From Pegea sp. RAD2-039 (lineage: Eukaryota > Chordata > Thaliacea > Salpida > Salpidae), in assembly GCA_034620365.1 (NCBI GenBank), contig JAQGEQ010000007.1, positions 62,001 through 126,000 of the forward strand: DNA of 64,000 nucleotides, given 5' to 3'. Positions 36,960 to 48,733 of the stretch are shown here, one piece after another. The notes beneath the pieces are model-generated. The model saw only the letters and a list, made by a program, of their open reading frames with translations. It had not been told where the DNA came from and did no database searches. A program made the position numbers and the translations under genes. Positions within the stretch are counted from its first letter, which is position 1. Each line of letters starts with the position of its first letter.

Positions 36960-37893
36960 TGACGTCATCACATCAACTTTGTTGAACTATTTTCCTATTT
37001 TCTGCTAAATTGCTGCACTACGAAAAGAAACAAGAATTGCTCCTTTAATGATGTCATCAGCATGACGTCATCACTTGTATAGAAGTTTCTGATGATGACG
37101 TATTACTGTGTACTCTCAGCTCTCGTGCAATAATCTACTAGACGCGATCTTTTATGACGTCTTGTACCCGATGTGGAAATATAATTTTTTGCCACAAACT
37201 TTATCTTACATCAAATAGTTTATCACTTGACCATTTAGAAGATATTATCATGTCTAAAACTTAAAGTTTTATTGAATTAATAAAAATAAACTTTATTAAT
37301 TTTTATGAATGAGTTTTAAATAGAAGTAAAATTAAAAAATGTCAAAAATAGTTTATTCATTTTGTAGTTCTACTATATAAATCGAAATAAGATTTCAAAT
37401 TACAACAAACACAATTGGAATCAAACAAGAATGGAGACAATTTAGCTCAGATAAAATACTCAAAAATCAGTCTAACTACGTAGAAAATATTAATTCGATA
37501 TTATTCAAAGCTGGCAACTCCTCAGCACCTTTAACCACTATTTTAGAAATATGTTTTTCAACAAAAAACCTGACAGACTAATGAACTAAATCTTCAGAAA
37601 TTATTTAATGAAATGCTTTAAAATACTATTTTTGATATTATAAATCTTCAGTAGAACTAGATAACGAGTAATACACATGAATATTTTTATTATGTTTTTA
37701 TTTACCCATAGATTATGTTACAAATAAATAATAATCTAAACAACGAGTAGTACCAACTGAAAATAACATCATAGGTGCAAAAAACAACTTTTTGATAGTT
37801 AGTTTTGGTGGTTATAATGATTGTTAAATAAAGAACAATTTATTTGAAATATACAAAGAAAAGCTGAAGATAGTTTTAGTACTTGTTGTATAC
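36960..37893. other. Intergenic region between convergent ACAP and PTS genes
   Basis: The first 200 bp still belongs to the GC-rich compartment, with TGACGTCA sites at 36959 and near 37061, then the composition drops sharply to AT-rich. ACAP poly(A) signal near 37279. On the minus strand a TTTATT at 37839-37844 is the likely PTS poly(A) signal. Nothing else seen. Confidence 0.55.
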
Positions 37894-38813
37894 TTATCCA
37901 CCTGTATATACAGCAGAACAGTTTTCAGTTTCACAGATTTTTACTTTTACAAGTTGGCAACCCTCTTTAGAGATATCTTCAACCAATTGCTTCCATACAA
38001 AAACACAAATATTTTCAACTGTTGACGGATTTTCATGAAAGAAACTAACATCTTTGTCGAGGTTCTTATGGTCTACCAGATCAGTAACCTTTTTCTTTAA
38101 AAATTCGTTTTAGACTAAATTTGTAGAAGCTTTAGAGTTACCTGAATAATTTCTTTTAATCTTACGAGGTTTATAACCATTCCAGTAGTTGAATCAATAT
38201 CACCATCCACAGAGATCTTAATTCTAAAAAGTTTCTTTTCTATGAAGTCAAATCATTTTACAATTTCTAAAATTACTTTTAAAGAATTATTTTTATAAAT
38301 TAATTAAAAGAAAATGTTTTGATTAAAAGGTCAGAAAAGTTAAAGTTGATATTTCATAATATTTTTGTTGAAGATTTCTATTAACTTTTGTGTTCTACAA
38401 GAGATCTTTTAGGTTTAAAGTATTCAGATTGAAATTTTTATCCATAAATTTAAAACAATAAAATTTCAACTATTGTTAGAAAACCTTACACACGTTAAAC
38501 ATTTAAGACTTTGTTAAATGGTTAAGTAATTAATTTTACCACTGACATATAATTATGACCATGTCCATGTATATGATTACATTTTCCATAAATCCTTTTA
38601 TTTTCTTCATCACTAAGATGGATTGAATGAAGTCTATGAGATGCACAAATATGGATTCGTCTGTGAATCAAATCACAAATTTCAATTTACTTTATTTGCA
38701 TCTTATTGGGTAGATTTTAATATAAAAATTTTATAAAGTTTGTTAAAATTCGCTAAAACTTGAAAGTAAAAAGTCTACCTTGTTACAAGACATTTACCAT
38801 TTGAAGAAAGCAT
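37894..38813 (-). CDS. PTS: 6-pyruvoyl-tetrahydropterin synthase (143 aa, 4 exons)
   Basis: Exons in transcript order: 38813-38779, 38660-38547, 38223-38142, 38094-37894; phases agree (2, 2, 0). The enzyme converts 7,8-dihydroneopterin triphosphate to 6-pyruvoyl-tetrahydropterin in tetrahydrobiopterin synthesis. The zinc-binding histidines are visible (CASHRLHS near residue 20, then HGHGHNY near residue 45), as are the catalytic cysteine in GKCNHIHG and the conserved [10 protein letters not shown] near residue 85 and KVKICET with the glutamate near the C terminus. Length is close to the human enzyme (145). The donor of exon 2 is chosen as AT|GTCAGT because it is the only one that keeps the frame and restores [15 protein letters not shown] spliced acceptor-like ttacag lies about 65 bp upstream of the start. 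It follows RCL1 by 195 bp on the same strand. Confidence 0.92.
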
Positions 38814-39008
38814 TTTGAATGTTGCTATTTTCAGCTTTACTTCATAAATTAATAACTTTTAAGTTCTGTAAGCTCACAAAAATTGACATTAGTCGAACCA
38901 TTGGTCATATTGTATTTAAAGACATGAAGTTACACAAAACATATCTTAAAAAAAACGAACAATTTACTAATTGATCTAACAAATTAAATTAAAAATCACT
39001 TTTATAGA

Positions 39009-40115
39009 TTAAAGAGTAGTCTTTGCAATGTTCGAAAAACCAACACCAACACAAGTCAGAAGAACTTTAGAAGAACCCAATTTATTTCCTTGTTCTTCAC
39101 TATCAACATTCTGGGATTGTAACCGAAATTTTACATCAAAAAAGTCCCTAATATGGCGTAAAAACTCAATGGAATAATCAGTTAAAGGCCCAGTTAATGT
39201 TTTCACAACATTCTGTTCACCTAAGACCATCATTAAGGCAGCAAGACTTTGATTGACGGAATCAATACAGCCTCCTTTACAAATCTCATCTAGGAGCATA
39301 TTAGCTGCTTTAACTCCTATGTCTTCTGGATCACCTCCTTTCGGAGTAGAACAAGCTTCAGCAGCAAGATAAGTTCCTTCAGTGGTTTCTGCAATGAGAG
39401 TTATTCCAAATCCAGGGGATTTCCCGCACTGATTGCCTTTACGATGATCAGTGTAAATGTAAATGTCAGGCAAGAATTTGTTTAGAATTGAGCGAGCCGC
39501 TGAAACTAATCTGTTGGCCATTTGAGGAGATACACGTGCTGAAAAAGCCACTCCTCGTATTCGTTTCACTTTTCCTTGTTCGAGCATTTTGATTGGACGA
39601 AGTTTTTTAACTATTGGACAGTGAAAAGTAATTTCACCTCCACCTTCAGGGGAAACTCCTCGTTTTAGGATTTTTAATTCAATATCACCATTCACACCAA
39701 ACTTTGAAAGCAATGGTATACTTGTAGCTTTTAAAAAATCCACACTTGGGTCTAAGCCACCATTGGTTACACCTTTTAATGATACTTTTAATGGTACTTT
39801 ACAAAATGGTGCCAAACACAAAAGTACTTCTAAATAATAACCAACTCCACGCTGTGAATCACAATCTAAATCAGCTTTACCTCCGGATAAAATTCCAGGT
39901 TTAAACATCACTTTAGTTCCAGTTTCAGAAATTTTTGCTTCACTACCATTAGTGATTTGTTCAAATAATTTAATCAGTGTTATTTCAAACTCAGTAACTC
40001 CTGGTGACTCTGATTTACTTCTTATATTATTGATTATAATTGGAACTCCGCTTAAGACTGACAAGATAAACCTTTGCTTGAAGTGATTGCTTCCTTCATA
40101 TCTTAAAATCTTCAT
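39009..40115 (-). CDS. RCL1: RNA 3'-terminal phosphate cyclase-like protein
   Basis: A single uninterrupted frame of 368 residues (human RCL1 is 373). It opens LRYEGSNHFKQRFILSVLSG, the start typical of the RCL1 branch, and contains HRKGNQCGKSPGFGITLIAE and SRGVGYYLE-like CDSQRGVGYYLEVLLCLAPF. RCL1 is a nucleolar protein bound to BMS1 that is required for early cleavage of pre-18S rRNA; it lacks the active-site histidine of true cyclases (family knowledge). The sequence shows no intron, unlike all nearby genes. An acceptor-like ttttttctag lies about 45 bp upstream of the start codon, so the 5' leader may be spliced. PTS follows 195 bp downstream on the same strand. Confidence 0.93.
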   Translation of the reverse strand: MKILRYEGSNHFKQRFILSVLSGVPIIINNIRSKSESPGVTEFEITLIKLFEQITNGSEAKISETGTKVMFKPGILSGGKADLDCDSQRGVGYYLEVLLCLAPFCKVPLKVSLKGVTNGGLDPSVDFLKATSIPLLSKFGVNGDIELKILKRGVSPEGGGEITFHCPIVKKLRPIKMLEQGKVKRIRGVAFSARVSPQMANRLVSAARSILNKFLPDIYIYTDHRKGNQCGKSPGFGITLIAETTEGTYLAAEACSTPKGGDPEDIGVKAANMLLDEICKGGCIDSVNQSLAALMMVLGEQNVVKTLTGPLTDYSIEFLRHIRDFFDVKFRLQSQNVDSEEQGNKLGSSKVLLTCVGVGFSNIAKTTL

Positions 40116-42950
40116 CTCTGAGTTTAAATTTTGAAACAGATAAAAATGTTTGTTTGGTAATCTAGAAAAAAAAAGTTAGAACTTTTTAGAAAAAAAATAT
40201 AAATATTTAAATACATGAATATGGTAGTAGTAGAAAATGATAATTTTATTCCATAAGGTTAGAGTTGATAGAATTTTATAAAATATTCGTTTAAATCACC
40301 TAAAATATAATTTTTATGAATTTAGATAAACCATAAAAATTTAAAACAATATATAAATGTTTATAAATATTTTATTGTAAGTATAGATAAATAAATAATA
40401 AATGAAAACATAAATAAACCAATTAAAAATTAATAAATTAACTTTTTTTTATAAAAACTCCAGAAATTTGAAAAGATTTGATTTGACCAACTAAAATAAA
40501 CACTTTTAAAGTTATAAATAAAACTTTAAATTTTGATTTAGTTAAGAATAAATAAATATCATTACAACATAAAAAATATATAATTAAAGATTATAAGATA
40601 TACAAAATTGCTCCATTATAAAATATCTTAATTCTGAAGTAACTTTACAATTTATTTAATTGAACAATTAATGCACAACTTTTATAAAGTAAAATAATAT
40701 TAAAAAAAGCTAAATAATAGATATATTAGTATATATTTAATAAAATAACAATATTAAAATAAAAATGTTGTAATTTCAAGAATTAATTTTATAAGTTTTG
40801 AAAAGCACTAAATTAAAACATTTTAAACTTATATCTAAACGAAAACTTTTCCAGTTAGAAAATAAAGTGAAATAAATAAAAACTGAATAAAGTAAAAACG
40901 TAAAATAAACAAAACCAGTAGATGTTAATAAGTGGAAACTTTAATAATTTGAAAAGTGCCAAAAAACTAGAAGAAATTGAAGAAAAAATGCATGGTGAAT
41001 TATATAAGAACCTCAGATATGCCTTTTATGGTTTTTTATTTTTATGGTTTTTAATTTCACTGTTTTCTTTAATTTCCTTTTTTTACAAAGCTTGAAACTT
41101 GTAGATTAAATTGTTTCTCATAAAAATACTCAAAAAATGTTTGATTACTCTAAATGAAAATGATGTTAAAAAAATAAATAAAAAAACAATAAAAAATGAT
41201 ATTTTTGTAAATTAACCTTAACTTACAGTAAAAAATAGGAATTATGTATCAAAAAGTATATACATATTGAATATATAGACTAAATTTTAGAATAACTGAT
41301 AATTTTTGCTGAAATTATTTTTAACACTAAACAAAATTAAAGTCAGATTTTTGAAAAAAAAAGAAATTATCTTCAAAATTTTATGAGTCTAAAATATTTT
41401 TATCTTGATTATATATTATTATAATATTAATAAAAAAATTTTAGCTAATTAACATTTTTAAATCATCGTAAATTTTTATTTGACTTTTGGCATAAAATAT
41501 GAATTATGTTGCTAATTCTATTTGTTGCAACTGACGGATTTATCCAGAAGCCTTGCTTTTCTTGTTCATATCGCACTTTTAATTGTCTTTCTTGTTCTTG
41601 TCTTTCTTGATCTTGTCTTTCTTGTTCTTGTCTTTCTTGATCTTGGCTTTCTTGTTCTTGTCTTATTTGTTCTTGTCTTTCTTGTTCTTGTTGTTGCTTC
41701 TCTTGTTGTTGCCTGTTTATTATTGCCTCTCTTTAAGTTGCCTTTTGTATTGTTGTGTCTTATGTTCTTGTATTTCTTGTTATAGTGTTTCTTTCTTTAA
41801 TCTTTGATGTCTTTGTCTCTTTTGTTCTTATCTTTCTTATTCTCGCTTGTCAACCATTACTACAATCCCTAAATAGTTTAAAATTTAAAGATAAAATACT
41901 CTATGGAATAGATTATAAACAATTACTCAACAAACTTTATCCACAAAACATTTACAGTTTGATAGTTTTAAAACAAATTATAATTCAACTTACATTTTAA
42001 AGCTTGTTGCACTGAACTGTTTAAAAAAAAAGTGAAAAAAAGTTTTAATTCAAACTATGTTTTATTTGACTTATTTTAAAGATTTATCTTGAACAAGCAA
42101 TTGTAGCAGTAAAACAATTTTCTTATTCTACGAAATATTTGCAAACTTGAAATTTGTTGGTTAATCAAAAAAACAAATGTGCTCATGAATAGTTAAAATA
42201 AAACAAAATAGAAATAATTGTTTGTCATTAACATTATTTACAATTAACTATATCATTACCAGAAATTTTGCTCAACAATAATTTAAGAAAGTTTATTTCT
42301 GACAGCTGAGTTAAAGTTTGAGATAATTTAATTCAAATTATTAGAAAAGTGAATACTTTTTTGATTTCATTTATTTCCTTAATACATTTTTTAAATGTTA
42401 TTAAAATGTTTAGTATCAATAACTGGAGGTCAAAGATTTAAAGTATCAATTCAGTATCAAAACAGCAAAAATGAAATTTAGTTGTAAGATTGTTTATTTA
42501 AAGACTTGTTTTTCGGCTTCACTAAAAATAACTTCCCGAAGATTTTGATATTGTAAATTTCGAAAATATAAACGGAAACATAACGGACAACAGAAATAAT
42601 ATCTTCAGCTACTTTCTAAAAGTTTCTTTTATTTATAGAAATTATTATTTGTTAAAAAGTAGACTGATAACAGTGAACAAGAAACAAAAAAATTAGTTTA
42701 ATTTTTGGTTTTAAGTCTTATTAGTTTTTTTAAAGTTATTCATTTTTTTATAACATTTTAATTTTTAATATCGTTGGTAGTTTCCAATAAATAGTTTTAG
42801 ATTATATTTGAAAAATTTGGTTTATATTTCATTTGGGAAACTAAAAATAAAGAATATTACTTTTGATTAACAATAAAAATAACATTAACAAAATTAACTT
42901 GTGAAAAAAATAGTCAACAAAAAATATAAATCAGTTTAAAATGTTTCTTA
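40116..42950. other. AT-rich intergenic DNA with one coding-like repeat
   Basis: Extremely AT-rich with no recognised gene, except for the low-complexity Gln/Glu-coding repeat at 41463-41732 listed separately. Confidence 0.55.
41463..41732 (-). repeat. Short tandem repeat giving a Gln/Glu/Arg-rich open frame
   Basis: About ten copies of a 15-bp unit (caagaacaagaaaga and caagatcaagaaaga on the minus strand). On that strand it is open for 89 codons without an ATG, encoding QEQERQDQERQEQER-type sequence, then a non-repetitive tail (KVRYEQEKQGFW) to a TGA at 41463. It could be an exon of an unseen gene, but no clear splice sites or partners are found. The plus-strand Leu/Phe-rich frames are shadows of the same repeat. 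Confidence 0.5.
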
Positions 42951-44757
42951 AGACTTGTGTAAAACATTTTTCAATCAAAGAAACTAAAAAGAAATTCGCT
43001 TATCATTTAGCTTCTTAAAGCAAAGACCTTTCTATGATGCAGAACAACTGATTGAAAGTTTGCAGGGAATTGGTTGGTATGATTTACTCTAAAGAACTTG
43101 ATTTTACGAAGACACTTGTAGAAACCAAATAATTTTTGAAACTTTTAAAGAAAAGGTTTCTAGAGGCTAAGAGTTCTTTACAGAATTTTGATGACCGTCA
43201 ACTGCTGACTGGTAAGACTCTATTTTTTCAACATGATCCTAACACTTTCAGTTACACTTTAGCACTAAGCATCCAATCTGCAACAAACTCTTCTCCGTAT
43301 ACCAAAACGTGAAAGGGTTTAGATACTTGAAAAGTTTTTATCGATTGAAGTAATCAACCAGCTCAAACGTGATAAATTCTTTCAATACCAGCAAAAATTG
43401 TGGAAATATGGCGGAAAAACACAGTAAAAGCCTCGTACACAACCTGCTGCTTTTATTGTGGCAAGAGAAAGGAAATTTACCGAGTAATAAAAATAAAGAT
43501 TGTTGAAGGTAATTGAAGTTACAGTTACACAATTAATCCTGGTTGAGTCGGCCAAGTGTTCATAATGAAGCATAACAGTTCACCAAAAATTGTGTTGTAT
43601 ATCAAACCTGTATCTGGCTGTTGAAACAAAATAGTTACAAAGATCTGTTAAATGCGATCAGTTGGGTGTGCAATAGACTCAGTTGACTCAACTGACAGCA
43701 TTTTAGCATTTTGCAAAAAGTTAAGAAATCATTTCGATACAAATAACATCATTTTTTAGCTTGCTTCGGCCAATAACAGTCACACATGTATGCCAGAGCA
43801 TATTGTAGAAAATCTGCACATCAGCGTCTCGGATTTCTGTGATTTTTCTTCGTTTTTTCCGGATGTCTTAATTGTAAGTTCTGTCCGAATGCTTTTGGCA
43901 GTAAATTCTTCAAAGTGTCGGTCAAGCTTACTTCTACAATTTATACTTGATAATGATAACTTACTTCTTGTTGTTCATCAAGATGTAACGACTTTTAAAA
44001 AACTCAGATATTATTATATATTTTCTCAGTGAAACGCTCATATCTCTTAAGATTCGGTTCGTATTGCTTTAACCTCTTTCTCACATTGAGAAAGTTTATG
44101 CCTCATCTTTTAATTGTTGGAGCCAGTTCAAACTCTTCTGTGATTTCTTACTCGTGACCATCAAACTTTCTTCAGTTAGTTTTTTCTTTATTGCATTGCA
44201 AGCTCTAATTTTTGTCGGAATTAGAATGTCTAGATGCTTTTCTTATTTTTTGGTTAAATTCAGCAGAAGCTGCTCTGTAAATTGTGATGCAGCAATTCTT
44301 TTCCAACTCTCTATGTTTCCTGAGTTATAAAATTACAAAACTGTACTTTCCTCTTTATTGCAAAAAGAACATTTAGATCCTCATCTAGAATCCTAATTAC
44401 AGTACAAACCATTATTTGATCTTTAGATTACTAAGCAGCAGCTCTTCCTTTTCATTTCTTTTTAAACTTTTATACTTCAGCTGATTCATCATCTACGATG
44501 ACATGGCTTAAGTTTTTATAAATCTGAGTAAAGCACAATTACTAATAAGTTTAGATCATAGTATTTCTTCGATAATTTATTTTTCTGAAAGACCTTTTCT
44601 GACAGGTAAGCTCGGCTAAAAGTCCCTTTTATCCACAGTTGAAACACCTAGCTTATCGAAATTTTCAAAAATCATGTAGTTTGTTGCTTCCATATTTCAA
44701 ACAAACTTCCTTCATGGTCTCATGTAGTTGGCTGCAAATTTAAAGTTACAAACTTTA
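42951..44757. other. Decayed mobile-element-like region, family unassigned
   Basis: Less AT-rich than its surroundings, with many broken short frames on both strands. Part near 43290-43310 resembles 12715-12735 in reverse complement. It looks like an old transposon, but no diagnostic motif was found. Confidence 0.35.
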
Positions 44758-45360
44758 TATCAAAAATAAAATAATTCCGAGTACTTTTCCTAATACATCA
44801 TCAATATTCAACAACAGCCTTGGTTTAAACTTCAGCTGCGAATTTACAAGAAAAAATATTTATTTCCGTACAAAAACGTTAAAATAAAAAATGTGCTTGG
44901 ATAATTCAGTACCTCTCCTGTTTGCTTTCCTGATCTTTATACATCATCTCATTTCATTATTTCATTGATCACTATAACTTTCAATACTTGTTCACTTTTA
45001 TATATTTGTGCAGCTTATAGCTACACATTCTACACCACTAAGAAAAGCTCAAAATCTGTTAAACAATCAAAAAATGCAAATCAAATGGACAAAATGAAAT
45101 TATGAATTTTCCTTTTCATTATAACAGATATCTCTTGTTGGTCAGCAATTATAATCATGTCTACTATGGATTATAGTAAATAAAAACATTTTGTAAAGTT
45201 ATCCTACCAATCAATAGTGCAATAAATCATTCATTTATTCAGGTATCAATGAAACCAATCCAAGCTTTATAAATCAAATGTTTTCTAGAATGAAACAAAT
45301 CATAAATGTTGAACTTAAAAGTATTCACAATTATAATCAAAATGTAAACAAAAATCTATG
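44758..45360 (+). pseudogene. Pseudogene: 3' end of the LDLa-GPCR
   Basis: Aligns with 52756-53400 of the intact receptor gene, from the extracellular loop before TM5 to the C terminus, with the Arg codon of the KLRVF stretch changed to a stop (aaattatgaatt), an internal deletion around 44850, and frameshifts near 45180. Upstream exons are absent. Its 3' flank matches that of the intact gene and of the copy at 61.1 kb. Confidence 0.85.
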
Positions 45361-48130
45361 AAATATTAAATAAGGTTTCAATTTTCTAACTGTTCAAAAT
45401 TTGTATAGCAGTGAAATATACTATTTATAATAAAAGTCTTGAAAAGATTGATTTGTGTTTTAGAACTTATTTTTTAATTTGATAGTGTTTCCAGAAACCT
45501 GCAAACTAACTTTACAAGAGAAACAAAGCATCAGCTGGATGCAGAATTGTAATAGATTTAAAAATACTGCCCCAAAAGTAGTTCAAAAAGAAAAATTTCA
45601 CTTACCAATAATCATGAAATTATTTTGTGAGTTTAGTATTTTTATGACACATTTTATCATGATAAGACAGGAAGTAGCGGAAGTTTAATCGCCGCTTGAT
45701 AGCTTCAAGTTAGATAATCGAATTATTTTGATCTTGGAAGCTATTTAATTCTATTTTTGTTTTAATGAATATTAATGAATTATTTGGTAAAAACTAAATA
45801 TATACTAAACACAATTTACTTTATTTACCAGCTAAAATTGTATCTTATCTAAATTAAGTCATAACAGATTTTATTCTTCAATTTATATTTATTATTGGAT
45901 TATAAAGCTGCTTTCAAAAATGTTATTTCCTTTTTAAATTTCAATAAACAATTATCATCTCACTGCTAAAACTTATTTAGTAGTTTAGTGAAATTAATGG
46001 ATAGCTTTATTATAAATGTTTTGATCAGAATTTTTTTTATACCTACGTGTTATAAAAAATTTTTATTCACTTTCATTTGGTTTGAATCATGCCATGAAAA
46101 TATTAAACCTTTTATATTTCTTCTGAAGTTAAAGATTGTATGATTTATATTGAAAGTAACTTTTAAACTATATTTTCATTTGGTGTTGAGTTTAGTATAA
46201 ATGTATAAACTTTTATCTTAAACCTCAACTAAAATTATCTGTGTCTTAGTATCGAGTTAAGAATATCAGACTTTCTTAAAGTAACATCATTAAATAAGAG
46301 ATTTACAGCTAAAATTGATTGAATACACGAAATGTCAAATCTATAACTAGAATTACTTCTCATTATCATCCTAGAATTCAAGCTCCTCACTAAAACTACT
46401 CTTTTTGTTTATGAGTTTTAAATGATGTCAGAAAAGAACCCAGCTTTGAATCAACATTAAAAGATCAGGATATAAAAAAGATCAAATTCAACCTCAGTAA
46501 ATAAATGATTTAGAAACTCAAAACTAATCTTATTATAATATCACATCTTCAAATACTATTTATTATTATCACAATCTCTCACAAAGGTCTTAATCCTAAC
46601 ATCAGTTTCAAATTAATTAAATTATTAACAAATCCTATAAAAAGTAAATATCTTCCTTATTTAACTCATTTCATAATAACAATTTACTAAATACCAAAGT
46701 GATTCAGGATCTAGTTGTGATTTGATGATCATTGTTGGTTGTAGTCTCGGATATTTGCAGTCATCAACTTTCGACTTTAAAAGGTCTTTAAGTATAATTT
46801 CATGAAAATCAGTTTAACTAAATTGCAAATTATAGATAATTAATTAAGATGCCATTCGAATGATAAGTTATAAAATTTATATTTGTAAACTAACAATGAT
46901 CGAAATTACTTACTAAAGCAATTTAAGACTTTTGAAACTCTTAAAAGAAAACATCGGAATAAATTACTTTTCCACAAAAGTTAATTTAAATAGCAAATTA
47001 AAAACAAAAGTCTTAGAGCTTTCAAAGATATAATAATAAAATAATAATAATAAAATACTTTTTACTTTTAATTCTTTATTGATATTGATAAGTAGTATTT
47101 TAAAAATAGGATACAACTTTATCTGTTTACTTTTAAAACTAACAGATAAATGTTCTTCTAACAGTTAAGAATGTTTTACAAAACCTTCCCATGATAATAA
47201 AATGATACATTTAATTTTGATTTTAAAAATTTCTTAACAATTTTGCTATTAATCATAAATCCTATTATATTTATACATTCTTTAATATTTCTTTTATCAT
47301 ACAGAAATATATGCTTTTAAGTAGTAAGCTTAAATATATTTTCAGTATTTTTGCTGAAAACATTTTTCATTCAACAAAAATAATAGCTAGCTACATTACC
47401 CAAGAAATTGACAGAAAAAATTTGAGAATTGTAAAATTTGAAAATAAAGATAAACTTATACTTTAAATAAAAATTGTACTAGATCTAAATGTCATTCAAA
47501 ATTTTTTAATTAATTTAAAATCTAAACGATTTCTGTAAATGTAAGCTTACAAGCATAATAGGAATATTAAAATTAGAATTTGAACTTTAAATACTAGAAA
47601 TATAAAATATTAATTTTTAGTTGTACATAAAATTAAGATTTAGGTATATAAAGATATAAAAGTTTGTTAAATTGAACTTTAAGTTGACTTTAATATTATG
47701 CCTGATGTTTTTTAGCAAATTATTTTTAAAATTAATTCAGACTGATTCCAAAATTATTAAAACAATAAGTAAGTTTGAGTTACTTTTAATTTACTTTTAA
47801 TGCAATTATATTTTCAATTTAATTAACATAAAGAATTTGAAAACTTAAGTCGGAATTTGAAAGTTTTTTTTTAATCATTGTATCATTTCATAGATTTATA
47901 AAAGTATTTGTAATTTCACGAAACTATTCAATATATCATCAACTTATTTTCTTCACGTTTTTATCTAAATAGTTATTGGATTGATTCAACTTCCTATCTT
48001 TGTGAATAAAATACTTTCTTAGCAAACCTTATTTTCCTTTAAAATTAATTAGTTGTTTAAATTGAGAGCTTTTTCTTAAGTTTTGTTTTAAGTTATAAGA
48101 AATCTTACTTTGAACTTTATTACTAAATCA
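45188..48130. repeat. Left copy of about 15.9-kb-spaced segmental duplication
   Basis: Aligns collinearly with 61107-64000 through many landmarks, e.g. ggaagtagcggaagtttaat (45670 and 61590), tcctagaattcaagctcctc (46369 and 62289) and gcctgatgtttgttagcaaa-like strings (47700 and 63598). It starts in the receptor pseudogene 3' end and runs to within 600 bp of the intact receptor's start codon. It is non-coding. The first 800 bp also resembles the 3' flank of the intact gene at 53.8-54.3 kb. The remaining 48131-48733 is the AT-rich 5' flank of the receptor gene. Confidence 0.85.
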
Positions 48131-48733
48131 AAAATAATGTTTTAAATAATGTTATACTTCTGTTCATAGAAATTAAGCCTTTTATTTGAAAATTAACTGC
48201 AGAAAATTAATAAATAGTGAACTAAATGAGAGTTAAATAGATGATTAAAAGTAGTTTCAGTTTGTAATTAATCTGTTAAAGGTCCAAACAAATGACTTAT
48301 TTCGATCAAAAGAACTTTAATTATAATTTTGTAGATTTAATATATTAACTCGCTGACAAGTTTTGTTCTGACAATTTTACTTTTTTAATTAATTAAAGAA
48401 TGGTTATTTAGTTGAAAAGTACAATATAAATTGTTATTAAATATATGTGAAAACTGAATTGAATACTTTAATTTCTTTATTTCTAAAGTTAAATCTTAAT
48501 TATTTAAAGTTAAAAAAAGTTTCTTGATTCAAAGCGCATTAAATTTTAGAGTAAATTAGTTTTTAGAGATTTTTGAAGATATATTCCAATTATTTAATAT
48601 TCTATAGTTTTCTGAATTTTAACTAAATCATTTGATCTTGGGTTAACAAATTTAAACTAAAGTAATCTGATTTCAATTTCAGTTTTGTTTTGAAGTGCTT
48701 TTGTTGAAAACAAAATATAAGTTGTATTTGAAA

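Larger units (their letters stand above)
32333..37085. repeat. Field of iterated TGACGTCA palindromes, right block
   Basis: About 18 exact sites inside and around the 3' two thirds of the ACAP gene, including near 32334, 33145, 33161, 33299, 33474, 34461, 34718, 35099, 35361, 35590, 36700, 36720, 36833, 36904, 36959 and 37061. Some are in coding exons (encoding DDV or MTS), some in introns of about 50 bp, and one overlaps a splice donor (34460). Confidence 0.85.

Noticed and set aside
41522-42000. Three plus-strand Leu/Phe/Val-rich open frames
   Set aside because: They are translations of the 15-bp repeat and of AT-rich DNA; only repetitive hydrophobic residues, no conserved motif.
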